Assembly: GCF_003112675.1 (NCBI RefSeq)
Contig: NZ_BFAY01000011.1
Span: 496,001 to 560,000, forward strand
DNA length: 64,000 bases
Origin: Leptospira johnsonii
Lineage (GTDB): Bacteria; Spirochaetota; Leptospiria; Leptospirales; Leptospiraceae
Direction of reading: 5' to 3'
Every line of letters starts with the position of its first letter. Positions within the stretch are counted from its first letter, which is position 1. Positions 31,899-44,358 of this stretch are shown in pieces. The notes under the pieces are model-generated. The model made no database searches and had not been told where the DNA came from. It saw nothing but the letters and a program-made list of their open reading frames with translations. Made by a program: the position numbers and the translations under genes.

Positions 31899-32798
31899 CT
31901 ATAACTGAAAAGGAAGACTTTGTCCGGAACCTGAATACATTATCCAAACGACAAGTAAAAGCCAAAGAAATCCCGCCATAAGGACACCCCAGTCTGTTAA
32001 GATCGCTTTAGTAGGATTATGGCCCATATTCTTGATATAGATAATATATAAAGATCTAAAGATCGCATAAACTACGATCGGGATCGTATACACCATTTTA
32101 TCTGTGCCAAGATTTTCGATCGTATGAGGGCTGGTAACATACATAACGTAAGTAACCAAAGTCATTGTAGCAACTATCCCCATCATTAAATCCAGGAAGT
32201 TAACCGAGTATTCTTCTAGGATCTTTCTGTGGCCTTTAGCTCCTTCTTCCAAGATGATAAGCTCTCCCCTTCTTTTTCCGAAGCCCCAATAGAGTGCCAA
32301 CATGAATGTACAAAGAAGAAGCCAAGAAGAGAAACTCACCCCAACCACGATAGAACCCGCAATCGCTCTCACTACGAATCCGAAAGAAATGCTCATCACA
32401 TCTAAGATGACCATATGTTTTAAGAAACGGCTATAAACAATATTGAAGATTAGATAACCTGCAACCCAGTAAAAGAACTCAGCTTGCAGTTTGAAGGAAA
32501 GGACTAGGGTGATAGAAAGTAAAATTGCTGTCAGTAAAAGTGCTATAGTAGGAGAGATCGCTCCGGAAGCCAGGGGCCTGTGCTTTTTTTCAGGATGAAG
32601 TGCGTCTTCTTTTCGATCCAGAAAATCGTTCAGAACGTATTGGCAACTTGCGGTAAGTGAAAATAGAAAAAATGCGTAAATCGCCCTTTCTACCGATTCC
32701 AGGTCTCCTAATTTTTTCCCGAATATGATCCCAGCAAATAGGATGATATTTTTAATCCACTGGTGGGGCCTTAAAAGTTTTATATAGGAAAATAACAT
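31899..32798 (-). CDS. UbiA-family prenyltransferase (decaprenyl-phosphate phosphoribosyltransferase-like)
   Basis: 299 residues, about nine membrane segments. The first Asp-rich prenyl-diphosphate motif appears as NDFLDRKEDALHPEKKHRPLASG, and the N-terminal LLRPHQWIKNIILFAG is the form seen in the decaprenyl-phosphate phosphoribose synthase subgroup (Rv3806c-like) of the UbiA family. Such an enzyme would transfer phosphoribose to a polyprenyl phosphate, giving a donor for cell-envelope arabinose or related sugars. That assignment over a quinone or haem branch rests on my reading of the N-terminal signature and is moderate. Its substrate in a spirochaete is uncertain. Confidence 0.78.
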   Translation of the reverse strand: MLFSYIKLLRPHQWIKNIILFAGIIFGKKLGDLESVERAIYAFFLFSLTASCQYVLNDFLDRKEDALHPEKKHRPLASGAISPTIALLLTAILLSITLVLSFKLQAEFFYWVAGYLIFNIVYSRFLKHMVILDVMSISFGFVVRAIAGSIVVGVSFSSWLLLCTFMLALYWGFGKRRGELIILEEGAKGHRKILEEYSVNFLDLMMGIVATMTLVTYVMYVTSPHTIENLGTDKMVYTIPIVVYAIFRSLYIIYIKNMGHNPTKAILTDWGVLMAGFLWLLLVVWIMYSGSGQSLPFQL

Positions 32799-32888
32799 TC
32801 TCTCTCCCGAAATCAGTTCGCTTTAGAGGCCAGATTGATCTGAAATCGAAGGCTTGCAAGGGAATTTTGGCTTTGATTTGGTGCTGAA

Positions 32889-33953
32889 TTAGGGATTTGA
32901 ATCCAAATCGAAATCCTCCGAAAAAAAGAATTTAGCCGAAGACACATCCTCGTATTTTTGCCCGAAAGAACGAGAAAGAAAAACGCTTCTCTGATCTAGA
33001 TCATAATATATTCTTCCAATACTTCTCAAGCCTACGTCCTTCCATTCTCTCTGGAGAAATGCATTTTCGTATGGAATATTTTCATCTAACTTTTCCAGCT
33101 GAGCTTTCCAGTCAGTCGAAAATAAGCCTTTGGGTCCTTCCGGGTATTCTTCTCGGACAAAATCAATTACATAGTATATTTTAGATTTCAACCGAACAAT
33201 ACCTGAGAATCTAAATCTGAATTTTGCTTCTAGTAATATTTCCGTATTTTTTTCATCGGAGTTGGGAAACCTACATATTCCGATTACGTTCCGATACAAG
33301 GTTCTCTCCCATGTTTCTCCAAGTTTTATTTGGTGAGATCTCTCCGGAATGAAAACAGAGAACTTATCAGCAAAAGCAACAGGTGCTTTTTGGTTCTTCA
33401 AGAAATAGAATGGGTATGAAAAATCAATTTTCCGAACAATTGAGGAATTCTTTAAATCACTTATCCTATTATCAACTCGCTCGCTTATTCCGGTTTTACT
33501 TTCTAAAATCGGCTCTAAACCTTGAGTCGGGATCCTCGGCATTGTAACTTGATATATGTAACTTTCTTCGTAATCCGAGTCTCCATCATCCACAATGATC
33601 CCTATATATATAGATGATTTAATGGCATTGTATTCCGAAGAGAAATTATATTTCTTTGGATTGGTTTTATTTAACATCAAATAGTCTTTCTCCATCGAAA
33701 TGCCGGCAGATATCACGTGTTCGTCCTGCATCCACGCCGCGGTAAATCTTCTGAAAGTGCCTTTTAATACTTTTTTAGTAGGAAGATCATTCTCGATTTC
33801 TAATATATAGTTTCCACCTTTCTCAGGAGAGATCCCTGAGAAAATTTCCCTGTCTGCCCTTGCTTGAAAATGTTTAGGAAAAGGATTCGGTCTCGAAAAA
33901 TGATTTAGGGCTGAACATTCAAACAAAAGTAGTAGGATAATGAATTTATACAT
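32889..33953 (-). CDS. Hypothetical lipoprotein
   Basis: 354 residues with an N-terminal lipoprotein signal (KFIILLLLFEC, Cys at residue 13). The mature sequence is beta-rich with few small residues and no recognisable domain; patches include GNYILEIENDLPTKKVLKGTFRR, SSIYIGIIVDDGDSD and KFRFRFSGIVRLKSKIYYVIDFV. Two Lys/Arg-rich turn regions are spread along it. It appears to be a Leptospira-type lipoprotein of unknown role. It is the last gene of its strand before about 135 AT-rich bases. A 90-base gap separates it from the prenyltransferase gene downstream. Confidence 0.65.
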   Translation of the reverse strand: MYKFIILLLLFECSALNHFSRPNPFPKHFQARADREIFSGISPEKGGNYILEIENDLPTKKVLKGTFRRFTAAWMQDEHVISAGISMEKDYLMLNKTNPKKYNFSSEYNAIKSSIYIGIIVDDGDSDYEESYIYQVTMPRIPTQGLEPILESKTGISERVDNRISDLKNSSIVRKIDFSYPFYFLKNQKAPVAFADKFSVFIPERSHQIKLGETWERTLYRNVIGICRFPNSDEKNTEILLEAKFRFRFSGIVRLKSKIYYVIDFVREEYPEGPKGLFSTDWKAQLEKLDENIPYENAFLQREWKDVGLRSIGRIYYDLDQRSVFLSRSFGQKYEDVSSAKFFFSEDFDLDSNP

Positions 33954-34090
33954 ATAAATGAATATCCCCTAAAGAGTGCATAGAGACAGCCTCAAGCAAT
34001 AAAAACTAATCAGAAAGGATTAGGCCGAATATATCACTTTTTAATTTTAAGCTTTACGTTTACTTGTTGTTAGCTTATCAATTTTCCACT

Positions 34091-34261
34091 ATGCACAGGA
34101 AAATCACATACAAGATCGTGGAAAGCAAGGACCCTTTGACACAAGATGCATTCGACCCGTTAGGATCAATAGGTTTCGAACTCATTTCAGTAGTTCATGA
34201 TCTAAAAATGGATCGTTATATCTATTATTTCAAATTGGCGGAAGCTCACCAACTTTCTTAA
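34091..34261 (+). CDS. Small DUF4177-like protein
   Basis: 56 residues from ATG 34091 (MHRKITYKIV); an upstream in-frame ATG at 34064 adds nine residues and cannot be ruled out. The pattern Y-K-I-V...LNxxGxxGFELISVVHD...YYFK is that of the short DUF4177 family: a strand, a helix containing DPLGSIGFE, and two strands (LISVVHDL, YIYYFKL). Function unknown. It ends ten bases before the stop of the convergent K+ transporter gene. Confidence 0.65.
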   Translation: MHRKITYKIVESKDPLTQDAFDPLGSIGFELISVVHDLKMDRYIYYFKLAEAHQLS

Positions 34262-34270
34262 AACGAAGAG

Positions 34271-35839
34271 TTATCCTACTTGGATCTTAACTCCGTCGTC
34301 TTGGGCCCCCAAGGTCCCTAACCCGGAATGCCCGGTAAATGCGATAAGAAGAGTGAATACACCGACTCTTCCCACATACATAATACAAGGATATAAAAAC
34401 TTTTCGACTCCAGTGATATATGGGGTCAATCCTTTTGACAATCCTACAGTGCCGAATGCGGACATGACTTCGAAAAATATTTCTTCTATTCCGTGTCTAT
34501 GTCCGTTTGCGATCGTGATCACCAACATAAAGAATACTATGGATATCGTTGCTAGAAAATAGATCCGAGTAGAGATTGCGATCGAGTTCTTGGAAACTTC
34601 TTCTCCCATGATAGTCACTCTTGCTTGAGGATTGATCACATTTCGTAGATACATCAATAGAATAACAAAGGTGGTGATTTTGATACCGCCCGCGGCTCCC
34701 TGAGGGCCACCTCCCACGAACATCAAAGAACAAAGAAGAACGTAAGTTGGACTTCTCATCTCGGAAAGATCGAATGTGTTAAATCCGGCTGTCCTGGAAG
34801 ATACGGAAAGGAAGAACGAGTTGAATAGTTTGTCTACGAAATCGAATTTTCCTATGGTTTCGGGATTGTCCCATTCTGCCAATAGTATCCCTATCCCGCC
34901 CACATGGACCAATATTATGGTTCCATAAAGTAGAAGTTTCATTTGGATCCTATTAGCTTCTCCCTTGAGCGCCATTCTATAAAGAGCGAGTCTTTCCTCA
35001 GCCCAGAAAGACATGCGTATCAGGATTAGATAGATCCATGAAGGTTCTTTACCTTCTTCTAATGCTCGGGACATGAGATAAGTTTCCATGACCACTTCTA
35101 CCCTATGCATTATATTCCTGAATGCTTCGAGTAATGTTTTTTCTAAGAATAAGATAACAGGGAAACCGATCCCTCCCATAACCACTAAACTTTCTACCAC
35201 CAAAAGAGAAAGTGGCTCTTTGGATAAGAATGTAAGATCGTCTACTATGGAGAACCCAGCGTTATTGAATGCGGAAACGGAAGTGAACAAACTTAAAAAA
35301 ACTCGGCTCGGATTTCCAGGCAATCCGCTTAGATCTTCCGGCATGGCCCAATACAATAAGAATGCACCCAGCAATTCTATCGAAACGGATATATTCAAAA
35401 TAGATAATAAGATCCTTCGAACATAAGGAGCGTTCTTACTTTTTCCGTCTGCCGATTCATGGGAGTCAATTGCTTCGAACACGAATGCTGCGATCCTAGT
35501 ACTTCTGGAAAGTCCCCGAACCACTAAAATTCCTACTAAGACCGTAAATGTGATAATTCCCAATCCGCCGATCTGGAATAAGAACATGATGATAACTTGG
35601 GTGGAGAATGCTAACTCACTTATGCTAACAGTGGTCAACCCGGTAACGCAAATAGCAGATGCGGCCACATAGAATGAATCCGCGTAGGTAATCCTACCTT
35701 CTTCCGAAGCATAGATCATAAAGGACCCAACCAAGATCGCTCCTGCAAAGGCTAGGCAAAGGATCCTTGCTACTGATAATAGCAAAAACGCCCTGGCGAT
35801 TCGGTTTACGTTTCGTTTAAAGAACTTGAATGAGCCCAT
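34271..35839 (-). CDS. TrkH/KtrB-family potassium transporter
   Basis: 522 residues with the four membrane-pore-membrane repeats of the TrkH/KtrB family. Filter-like loops are visible in order: [40 protein letters not shown] and [12 protein letters not shown]. The conserved glycines are kept in all four. It would form the membrane pore for Na+- or proton-coupled potassium uptake. No TrkA/KtrA regulatory subunit is next to it; that gene must be elsewhere or absent. The middle insertion (about 235-300, hydrophilic) is longer than in typical KtrB. It reads divergently from fusA across 332 bases. Confidence 0.9.
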   Translation of the reverse strand: MGSFKFFKRNVNRIARAFLLLSVARILCLAFAGAILVGSFMIYASEEGRITYADSFYVAASAICVTGLTTVSISELAFSTQVIIMFLFQIGGLGIITFTVLVGILVVRGLSRSTRIAAFVFEAIDSHESADGKSKNAPYVRRILLSILNISVSIELLGAFLLYWAMPEDLSGLPGNPSRVFLSLFTSVSAFNNAGFSIVDDLTFLSKEPLSLLVVESLVVMGGIGFPVILFLEKTLLEAFRNIMHRVEVVMETYLMSRALEEGKEPSWIYLILIRMSFWAEERLALYRMALKGEANRIQMKLLLYGTIILVHVGGIGILLAEWDNPETIGKFDFVDKLFNSFFLSVSSRTAGFNTFDLSEMRSPTYVLLCSLMFVGGGPQGAAGGIKITTFVILLMYLRNVINPQARVTIMGEEVSKNSIAISTRIYFLATISIVFFMLVITIANGHRHGIEEIFFEVMSAFGTVGLSKGLTPYITGVEKFLYPCIMYVGRVGVFTLLIAFTGHSGLGTLGAQDDGVKIQVG

Positions 35840-36171
35840 GCAAAAGGGAAAACTACCCTTCCAGAAACTATTTTGACCCTGGCAAACCCGGGCAATGAAT
35901 TTACTGTTCCGAGAACAGAACCTGGATCGGTTTCAAGATCAGAATGAAATTGTAATCTGTATTTTTTCTAAGAATAGGTTATACATGGCAAGATCTTCAA
36001 TCTATTCTTGGAAACGATCTTTACAAACGCGCCCCTTTCCGAAAATTGGTAAGAATTAGGGTTCCTTTACCTAGGGACCCCAGTCAGATTAGTATCCACG
36101 TAAAGTTTTTATGCCACTCTACCAAAGGGTGTTAAGGAAATTTTCCGTGCGAACTTTTAAAGAGGACTCTA
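35840..36171. other. Divergent intergenic region trkH-like / fusA
   Basis: 332 bases. Near 35960-35990 there is AATAGGTTATACATGG, a possible -10 element for fusA, but no matching -35 that I trust. AGAGGA six bases before the fusA ATG is the ribosome-binding site. No RNA gene, hairpin terminator or small frame stands out. Confidence 0.4.
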
Positions 36172-38292
<2,121 letters not shown>

Positions 38293-38318
38293 TCTTTCAA
38301 TTCATTCTTCTTTTTGGA

Positions 38319-38352
38319 AAAAAGGGAGCCAATCCGGCTCCCTTTTCTTTTT
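38319..38352 (+). terminator. Rho-independent terminator of fusA
   Basis: AAAAGGGAGCC / GGCTCCCTTTT, an eleven-base perfect stem with a five-base loop, followed by CTTTTT. It lies about 30 bases after the fusA stop. Confidence 0.92.
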
Positions 38353-38385
38353 GGTAGGGAACAAAATTTGCCGATATTTTAGAGT

Positions 38386-39039
38386 ATGCGGGAGTTCCAT
38401 TTCATACGTCTGATATGTTTCGGAATGATTCTCATTTCTTTCACTTCTCAAATTAATTCCGCAGGAACTCCCTTAAAGATCCATACTGTCCAACCTAAGG
38501 AAACTGCATTTTCCATCTCTCAAAAGTATAGATTGGATTGGAGAATACTTTTAGAGTGGAACGGCAAAAACGAAAACGAAGGTTTGAAAGCGGGAGAAAA
38601 ACTGAAAATCCCACAAAACCTATCCTATTCTTCTAAGATTGAAAAAAATTTGCCCGAGGATGTACCTTCTCCCGGAACTCCTAAATTCCATTCTCCTTTA
38701 AAAGTACTTCCTCCTGTTTCACTTCCTTATTCTAATCTATCTTATTATCCGAACAAGGGAGTTCTGTTCAAGGCTAGCAGACATAAGGATGTGCATCCGA
38801 TCCGGTCAGGCAAAGTAGTTGTACTGGACCAAATGGATGGTTACAGGAAATATATTATTTTAGAGCATAAAGGCGGATACTCTAGCGTGTATGCAAATCT
38901 CAGGTCCGTTTCGGTCAAAGAAGGGGAAGCGGTAAAACCCGGAGATTCTTTAGGAGAATTGGAAGAAGGTAAAGGGCTTTACTTCCAAATCAACCAAGGC
39001 ACCAAAGCAGTGGATCCGATCCCACTTTTGAAATACTAA
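38386..39039 (+). CDS. LysM plus degenerate LytM/M23 protein
   Basis: 217 residues. Signal peptide (IRLICFGMILISFTSQINSA), a LysM domain at about 30-75 (IHTVQPKETAFSISQKYRLDWRILLEWNG ... LKAGEKLKIP), a Pro-rich linker, and an M23-like domain from about 125. The zinc ligands of active LytM enzymes are missing: the first HxxxD is replaced (FKASRHKDVHPIRSGKVV), YxHL is VYANL, and the HLHFE motif is GLYFQIN. It is therefore probably not a peptidase but an EnvC/NlpD-like activator that binds peptidoglycan through LysM and controls an amidase. Weak ribosome-binding site. The next gene starts 35 bases later. Confidence 0.82.
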   Translation: MREFHFIRLICFGMILISFTSQINSAGTPLKIHTVQPKETAFSISQKYRLDWRILLEWNGKNENEGLKAGEKLKIPQNLSYSSKIEKNLPEDVPSPGTPKFHSPLKVLPPVSLPYSNLSYYPNKGVLFKASRHKDVHPIRSGKVVVLDQMDGYRKYIILEHKGGYSSVYANLRSVSVKEGEAVKPGDSLGELEEGKGLYFQINQGTKAVDPIPLLKY

Positions 39040-39074
39040 CCCTCGGCTATAAGTATATTAGGTTTTTACACTGA

Positions 39075-40304
39075 ATGGAATGGGAAATCGTAAATTCTAA
39101 AGCCGTAACTCCCCAAGGAGTTTTGGAGAACGCAACCATCCGAATCAAGGATGGAAGGATCTCCTCTATTTCCTCCGGGATCCCTAAGGATATTTTGCCT
39201 ATCAGGATCAATCTAAGAGGGAATTTCGTTTATCCGGGATTGATCAATGCTCACGATCATCTTCTTGGTACTTATCTTCCTAAAGTTGGGACCAATCGTC
39301 CTTATTTGAATTGGCTTCCTTGGGACAACGATCTCAAGTCTTCCGTTGTATATGCGGAAAGGCAACAGCTCGAGCCGGAACAGCTTTATCTATTAGGTTC
39401 TTATAAAAATCTGATCAGCGGTGTGACTTCCGTTTTGGATCATATTCCCCATTTCGTCCAAAAACCTTTTTTGGATAGATCTCCGGTCCGTATTTTGGAA
39501 CGTTTTACGTTAGCTCATAGTATCTGTTCTTATTCTCTCGGTTGGGGAGACGGACCTCAGATAGAATACGCAAGAGCAAAAGAAGGGAACCTTCCCTTTG
39601 TAACCCATATCTCCGAGGGATTCGACGAAGAATCCAAAAACGCACTCAAAGAATTGAATTCCTTGGGTTGTTTAGGGGAAAACACAGTACTCGTTCATGG
39701 GATCGCTTTCGATCCGGAAGACATCAAGACTGTTTCCAAAACAAAGGCAAACTTGGTCTGGTGCCCTGAATCCAATTTGTTTATGTTCGGCAAAACCGCA
39801 CCGATCCGGGAAATCCTGGAAGCCGGGATCAATGTGAGTTTGGGCACCGATTCTCCGATGTCCGGGTCTATAAATATTTTCCAAGAGATCAGATCCGCAC
39901 GGGAATTTTTTGCCAAAGAATACGGAAAAGAATTGGATCCTAAAATTGTTTTTAAGATGGTCACTGAAAATCCTGCAAAGGCTCTCAGAGTGGAGAACGA
40001 TCTGGGCAAATTGGAAATCGGAAAAAAAGCAGATCTTTTAGTTCTTTCTTCCGAAAAAGAAGACGCCTACCAAACACTTTGCACTGCGGATCTTAAGTCC
40101 GTACGTTTGGTCGTGAAGGATGGGAAGCCTTCCTACGGCGACCTTTCTTTGAAAGATTTTTTTGATGAAACTGGCGTGACTGGGCGCGAAATTAAGATCG
40201 CCGGAACCGATAAATACCTTGCAGGAGACCCCCTAGGGTTGCTAGAATCGGTCACCCGGGCCCTTGGTTACAAAAAGGATTTGGCATTTTTTCCTGTCGG
40301 GTGA
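39075..40304 (+). CDS. Amidohydrolase-family protein (ATZ/TRZ-like)
   Basis: 409 residues, amidohydrolase superfamily. Metal-binding motifs: [12 protein letters not shown] (an HxH), [21 protein letters not shown] and [13 protein letters not shown], with the usual N-terminal beta-sandwich start ([24 protein letters not shown]) and the closing [27 protein letters not shown]. This fits the ATZ/TRZ cytosine deaminase-like branch, which removes amino or chloro groups from nitrogen heterocycles, but many members act on other substrates. The final 60 residues after the barrel are not typical. Cytoplasmic. It begins a co-directional set that continues with two cyclic-nucleotide-binding proteins, tRNA-Arg and prmC. 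Confidence 0.85.
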   Translation: MEWEIVNSKAVTPQGVLENATIRIKDGRISSISSGIPKDILPIRINLRGNFVYPGLINAHDHLLGTYLPKVGTNRPYLNWLPWDNDLKSSVVYAERQQLEPEQLYLLGSYKNLISGVTSVLDHIPHFVQKPFLDRSPVRILERFTLAHSICSYSLGWGDGPQIEYARAKEGNLPFVTHISEGFDEESKNALKELNSLGCLGENTVLVHGIAFDPEDIKTVSKTKANLVWCPESNLFMFGKTAPIREILEAGINVSLGTDSPMSGSINIFQEIRSAREFFAKEYGKELDPKIVFKMVTENPAKALRVENDLGKLEIGKKADLLVLSSEKEDAYQTLCTADLKSVRLVVKDGKPSYGDLSLKDFFDETGVTGREIKIAGTDKYLAGDPLGLLESVTRALGYKKDLAFFPVG

Positions 40305-40328
40305 GATTTAGAGAAGAAGGTAACGGTC

Positions 40329-41390
40329 TTGGCTGGGCCAATAATCCGAACTTATAAAGGCGGCTCCATTATTTACTTCGAGAAAGATCGATCGGAGGAT
40401 ATTTACGTCCTCAGACAAGGTCGAGTCGTTCTCACGTACACCGCGATCGATTCCGGTTACGAAGTCAAAGAAGACGTAAGACTGGGAGAGTTTTTCGGAG
40501 TCAAATCCGCACTCGGAAAGTATCCTAGGGAAGAAACCGCTCAGGTTGTAGGCGGAGCCACAGTCCTAGTTTTTAAACTTTCAGACTTCGAAACATTCGT
40601 AGCCGAAAAAACCCATCTGATCTTAAAGATGATGAAGGTCTTCTCTAGCCAATTACGATTGGTTCACAAAAAATTGAGAGAGATCTTGGGCCAGGCAGAA
40701 GCTAGAAACCCTGCATTCGAGCTCATGAACGTTGCCGAAGTATTTTATAAAAACAATAACTTCGAACACGCGGCATACGGATTCGGAAAATACTTAGAGC
40801 ATTATCCTAGCGGACCTTATGCGGGAAGAGCCACCGAGCTACAAGATCTAGCGAGAAAGGGAACCCCCTACCCGATCAATATGCCTCCACTAGTTTACGA
40901 TGCAGCTTCTACCAGGGCGCCAATGTCCCAGGAAAATTTGCAAAATATCATGAAGCCTGCTTCTGAAAAAACGAATATGGGAGCAGGAACGGACAATACG
41001 ATCACTTCTCTTTATAACCGGGCTCATACTTTCTTGAACGTAGGAAAATTCGAAGAAGCAGCCAATATATTCAAAGATCTAATGGTTCGCACTGATTTCA
41101 AATACGATAGTGAGAAGAAGCTCGTGGACAATGCACTTTTCCAAATGGGTGTTTGTTTCTTAAAGCTGAATAATTTGGATACTGCAAGCAATACCTTCTC
41201 CGCTTATATCAAAAAACATCCATCCGGAGAATCGGTAAAAGAGTCTTTATTTCATTTGGCAGAGATCGCTGAACAACAAGGAGACCGTCAAAGAGCAGGA
41301 ATGTTATTCGGTAAGGTAGCATTACTTCCTCCGGAAAGAGACAGTCTTTCACAGAAGGCTCGCCAAAAAGCCAAGGAGCTCAGCACCTAA
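40329..41390 (+). CDS. Cyclic-nucleotide-binding domain plus TPR protein
   Basis: 353 residues from TTG 40329, with GAAGG nearby upstream; the domain begins right at this start ([24 protein letters not shown]), so a later start would break it. Residues 5-110 are a cNMP-binding beta-roll ([23 protein letters not shown] in the phosphate-cassette area). Residues 130-160 and 230-350 are tetratricopeptide-type helices ([68 protein letters not shown]). There is no DNA-binding domain, so it is likely a cAMP-sensing scaffold. The stop abuts the start of the next gene with no gap. Confidence 0.85.
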   Translation: MAGPIIRTYKGGSIIYFEKDRSEDIYVLRQGRVVLTYTAIDSGYEVKEDVRLGEFFGVKSALGKYPREETAQVVGGATVLVFKLSDFETFVAEKTHLILKMMKVFSSQLRLVHKKLREILGQAEARNPAFELMNVAEVFYKNNNFEHAAYGFGKYLEHYPSGPYAGRATELQDLARKGTPYPINMPPLVYDAASTRAPMSQENLQNIMKPASEKTNMGAGTDNTITSLYNRAHTFLNVGKFEEAANIFKDLMVRTDFKYDSEKKLVDNALFQMGVCFLKLNNLDTASNTFSAYIKKHPSGESVKESLFHLAEIAEQQGDRQRAGMLFGKVALLPPERDSLSQKARQKAKELST

Positions 41391-42032
41391 ATGGATTTAA
41401 TGCTCGAGTCGATGTTCTCAAAGTTCGGAAAAACTTTCGAACCGAACCAGATCATATTCTGTGAAAACGAACCAGGAAACGATTTCTTTCTGATCCAAGC
41501 AGGAAAAGTAAAGATCACTAAAACTGTTGGGAATTCCATCAAAACTTTAGATATCTTGGAACAAGGAGATATCTTTGGAGAGATGGCGATCTTAGAAGAA
41601 CAACCCAGAAGTGCGACCGCAATCGCTATCTCAGAAGTGAAAGTACTTAACTTCAACAGAGCAAACTTCGAACTATTGATGACCAAGAACCCCACCCTGG
41701 CACTCAAGATCCTCACAATCTTCTCCGTGAGAATTTACGATGCAAAACGAAGATTACTCATCCTATTGCTGGACGATATCATCGGAAAAGTTGCCGACGT
41801 ATTCTTAATGTTGTATGAAAAAATGCATACACATACTGAGTTCAAAGAGGTCGTTCTCAACGTAACTGTAGAAGACGTGGCGGATTGGTGCGCCCAACCA
41901 GTGGGAGAAGTCCAAAAGGTAGTGAACCAATTCGCTAAAAGCGGTAAAATCGAGATCTACTCCGACAAAATCGTTATTCACAATATTAACGACTTCCAGA
42001 GAATAGTCTCCCAGAAGCGCAAACCTTCCTAA
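41391..42032 (+). CDS. Crp/Fnr-type cyclic-nucleotide-binding regulator
   Basis: 213 residues starting at the base after the previous stop. The N-terminal beta-roll has the cassette [21 protein letters not shown] with Glu, Arg and Ala/Thr in ligand-binding positions, so cAMP binding is plausible. A dimer helix ([20 protein letters not shown]) leads to a C-terminal winged helix ([41 protein letters not shown]). The recognition helix is less basic than in true CRP. Translational coupling to the TPR protein suggests the two work as a pair. The following tRNA-Arg and prmC appear to be on the same transcript. Confidence 0.88.
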   Translation: MDLMLESMFSKFGKTFEPNQIIFCENEPGNDFFLIQAGKVKITKTVGNSIKTLDILEQGDIFGEMAILEEQPRSATAIAISEVKVLNFNRANFELLMTKNPTLALKILTIFSVRIYDAKRRLLILLLDDIIGKVADVFLMLYEKMHTHTEFKEVVLNVTVEDVADWCAQPVGEVQKVVNQFAKSGKIEIYSDKIVIHNINDFQRIVSQKRKPS

Positions 42033-42057
42033 CCGAAACCCGCGTTCTAAAGATAAA

Positions 42058-42134
<77 letters not shown>

Positions 42135-42141
42135 TCAAACC

Positions 42142-43005
42142 ATGGCAGATTCCCAAGACAACGTTCTGAACCTACTCAAGAAATCGGAAGAATTCTTAAA
42201 AAAGAAAAACATACCTTCCGCAAGATTGGACGCGGAGATATTACTCGCAGACCTACTCAAGATCCAAAGAGTCAAACTCTATATAGACTTCGAAAGACCA
42301 CTTTCCTTATCCGAAAAAGACGAATACAGAGAAAGGATCGTCCAAAGATCAAAATTCAAACCTACAGCTTATATCATAGGGAAGAAGGCATTCTTCGATT
42401 CTGAATTCCATGTAAACGAATCGGTTCTGATCCCAAGACCGGAAACGGAAGAATTAGTCGCCTGGGTATTAGAAGAATATCCCAACAAAGAAAACAATTT
42501 AGAAGTATTGGACCTATGCTCCGGCAGCGGATGTATCGGCATCAGTCTAGCTAAGGCCAGAAAAGAATGGAAAGTTTCTTTCACGGACGCTTCCGAATCC
42601 GCATTAGAGATCAACCGAAAGAACATTCAAGAAATATTAAATACGGAAAGAAGTTTCGAACTCTATCACGGAGATCTACTCTCCCCTATTCCGAACGAGA
42701 CCAAATTCGATCTGATCGTTTCCAATCCGCCTTATATTCCTGAATCGGATAAACCCAGTATCATGCCTGATGTGGCGGAATACGAGCCACATTTCGCTTT
42801 GTTCGTATCCGATTTCCAAGGATTCCATACTAAAATCCTAACAGAAGCAAAGACCAAGCTAAAACCGCAAGGCAGGCTTTATCTGGAAACTCATCCTAGA
42901 TATTCTAGCTGGCTAAAAGAAACTGCTCTTTCTCTCGGATATTCCCAAGCAGATCTGAAAAAAGATCTTTCGGGCCGAGATAGTTTTGTTCGACTGATAT
43001 TGTAG
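42142..43005 (+). CDS. prmC: Release factor glutamine methyltransferase PrmC
   Basis: 287 residues, usual length. The N-terminal helical domain ([29 protein letters not shown]) binds the release factor; the Rossmann methyltransferase domain has [16 protein letters not shown] for S-adenosylmethionine and the catalytic NPPY motif in [11 protein letters not shown]. It methylates the Gln of the GGQ motif in RF1 and RF2 and so raises termination efficiency. The ATG at 42142 is the only sensible start, yet it lies seven bases after the CCA of tRNA-Arg and has no ribosome-binding site. Processing of the tRNA would leave a near-leaderless prmC message. Confidence 0.93.
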   Translation: MADSQDNVLNLLKKSEEFLKKKNIPSARLDAEILLADLLKIQRVKLYIDFERPLSLSEKDEYRERIVQRSKFKPTAYIIGKKAFFDSEFHVNESVLIPRPETEELVAWVLEEYPNKENNLEVLDLCSGSGCIGISLAKARKEWKVSFTDASESALEINRKNIQEILNTERSFELYHGDLLSPIPNETKFDLIVSNPPYIPESDKPSIMPDVAEYEPHFALFVSDFQGFHTKILTEAKTKLKPQGRLYLETHPRYSSWLKETALSLGYSQADLKKDLSGRDSFVRLIL

Positions 43006-43054
43006 AATTATTTCACAGAGACGGAGAACATCATAGATTTCGTCGCTGTCTTAC

Positions 43055-43846
43055 TCACTCCGAAATCGCTTTCAGTTGATTTCCCGGATCAAAGATCGTA
43101 CATTCTATCCCTTTTGTTTTTAGAACTGGCTGTAAAAAAGACTCATCCTCGCTGAGAGTCCAGGCCTTGCGTACTTTCAATTTGTCCAAGGCCAGCTCGT
43201 AATGATTTCCGATCGTTACTCCAGTTTTGCGCATCTGGATCTTTAAGATCGCAAGTATGATCTCCTTTCCGTTCGGCCCTGGAGTATAACATTGGGCAGA
43301 GACCCGATTTAATATCTCTTCGTCTTTTTGGGGGATTTCCAAAGTGATCGCATGCAGAATTCTCCATTCGACCATATTTTCTGAGATCTGATTCTTTCTT
43401 TCTAAAAATGCAAAAATATGTTTTGGATCGGCCTGGTAAATATTTAAGAACAAACTTTCGTTTATCATATGACTACGAATGAGTTTTAGGGATTGGATGG
43501 GATGATGGTAGACTAGGCCTGTATAGGAATTGGAACCTGGGGGCAAAAAATCCGGGTGTTTAAAGCTTAAGTACCCTCCAAAAACCCAACCTTCTCCGTC
43601 TTCACTTTTGATCTTGTACCAATAATTTTCGAACCCGTCTATATGGGTCAATCTTTGGTCCTTCTCGAGGATCTTCACTTCTCCTTTATAAGGAACGGTT
43701 CCAGTCTTTTCGGAAGAAAGTTTAGGAGCGGAACGGATCCTAAGGCCTGCCCCATTATTTACATATGCAGATTGATAATTGGAAAAACATCCTAACAGAA
43801 ACGTCAGGCAAAATGTGACAGAGACGTATTTTAGAAATCTAACCAT
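43055..43846 (-). CDS. SH3-domain lipoprotein
   Basis: 263 residues from ATG 43846 (MVRFLKYVSV); an upstream in-frame ATG would add 11 residues before the signal. The signal ends in LTFLLGC with the lipid-bearing Cys near residue 20. A bacterial SH3 domain follows at about 30-95: AYVNNGAGLRIRSAPKLSSEKTGTVPYKGEVKIL, then ENYWYKIKSEDGEGWVFGGYL, the WV..GYL end being typical. The remaining 165 residues are unrecognised. SH3b domains bind peptidoglycan stems or proteins, so it may tie the membrane to the cell wall. Alone between prmC and the glnK terminator. Confidence 0.8.
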   Translation of the reverse strand: MVRFLKYVSVTFCLTFLLGCFSNYQSAYVNNGAGLRIRSAPKLSSEKTGTVPYKGEVKILEKDQRLTHIDGFENYWYKIKSEDGEGWVFGGYLSFKHPDFLPPGSNSYTGLVYHHPIQSLKLIRSHMINESLFLNIYQADPKHIFAFLERKNQISENMVEWRILHAITLEIPQKDEEILNRVSAQCYTPGPNGKEIILAILKIQMRKTGVTIGNHYELALDKLKVRKAWTLSEDESFLQPVLKTKGIECTIFDPGNQLKAISE

Positions 43847-43921
43847 ATGACCACCACAGGCTAGATATACTCTGTCCAAACCGGACCGTCTAACAAAAAA
43901 CAGATGATTATTGGCTTACAA

Positions 43922-43951
43922 TAAAAATGGGGTCGGCAAATCACCGACCCC
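43922..43951 (-). terminator. Rho-independent terminator of amtB-glnK
   Basis: Reading on the minus strand, GGGGTCGG / CCGACCCC is an eight-base perfect stem with a seven-base loop followed by ATTTTTATT. It starts about 30 bases past the glnK stop. Confidence 0.88.
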
Positions 43952-43982
43952 GAAGCTAGTTTCGACTCGTATTGGGGAAGAA

Positions 43983-44327
43983 TTAAATCGCTGAGCTTCC
44001 TCTTTCTCCGGTGCGAATACGGATCACATCTTCGAGAGGAAGAATTAAAATTTTTCCGTCTCCGATCTTTCCGTCGCCGGTTTTGGCAGCTTTCAAGATT
44101 GCATCAACGGTAGGTTTTACAAACTCGTCGTTTACCGCGATCTCCAATCTAACTTTTCTCAGAAGGTTTACTTGGTATTCATGTCCACGGAATACTTCAG
44201 TTTTACCTTTTTGCTGCCCGTAGCCTTGCACGTCGCTTACGGTAAGTCTGTAGATTTCATTCTTAGTAAGCTCCGCTTTAACTTCTTCCAGTTTATGGGG
44301 CTGGATAATTGCTACGATTAATTTCAT
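43983..44327 (-). CDS. glnK: PII signalling protein GlnK
   Basis: 114 residues. The PII core is complete: MKLIVAIIQPHKLEEVKAEL, a T-loop with Tyr51 in FRGHEYQVNLLRK that is the usual uridylylation site, and the C-terminal GDGKILILPLEDVIRIRTGERG for ATP binding. PII trimers bind ATP/ADP and 2-oxoglutarate; GlnK plugs AmtB when nitrogen is plentiful. It is directly downstream of amtB, as is usual for glnK, after a 37-base gap holding a hairpin. AAAGGAG precedes the ATG. The FLPK motif after Tyr51 reads LLRK here, a small departure that might affect AmtB contact. Confidence 0.93.
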   Translation of the reverse strand: MKLIVAIIQPHKLEEVKAELTKNEIYRLTVSDVQGYGQQKGKTEVFRGHEYQVNLLRKVRLEIAVNDEFVKPTVDAILKAAKTGDGKIGDGKILILPLEDVIRIRTGERGSSAI

Positions 44328-44358
44328 ATGCTCTCCTTTACTTAATGTATAAATTCAT

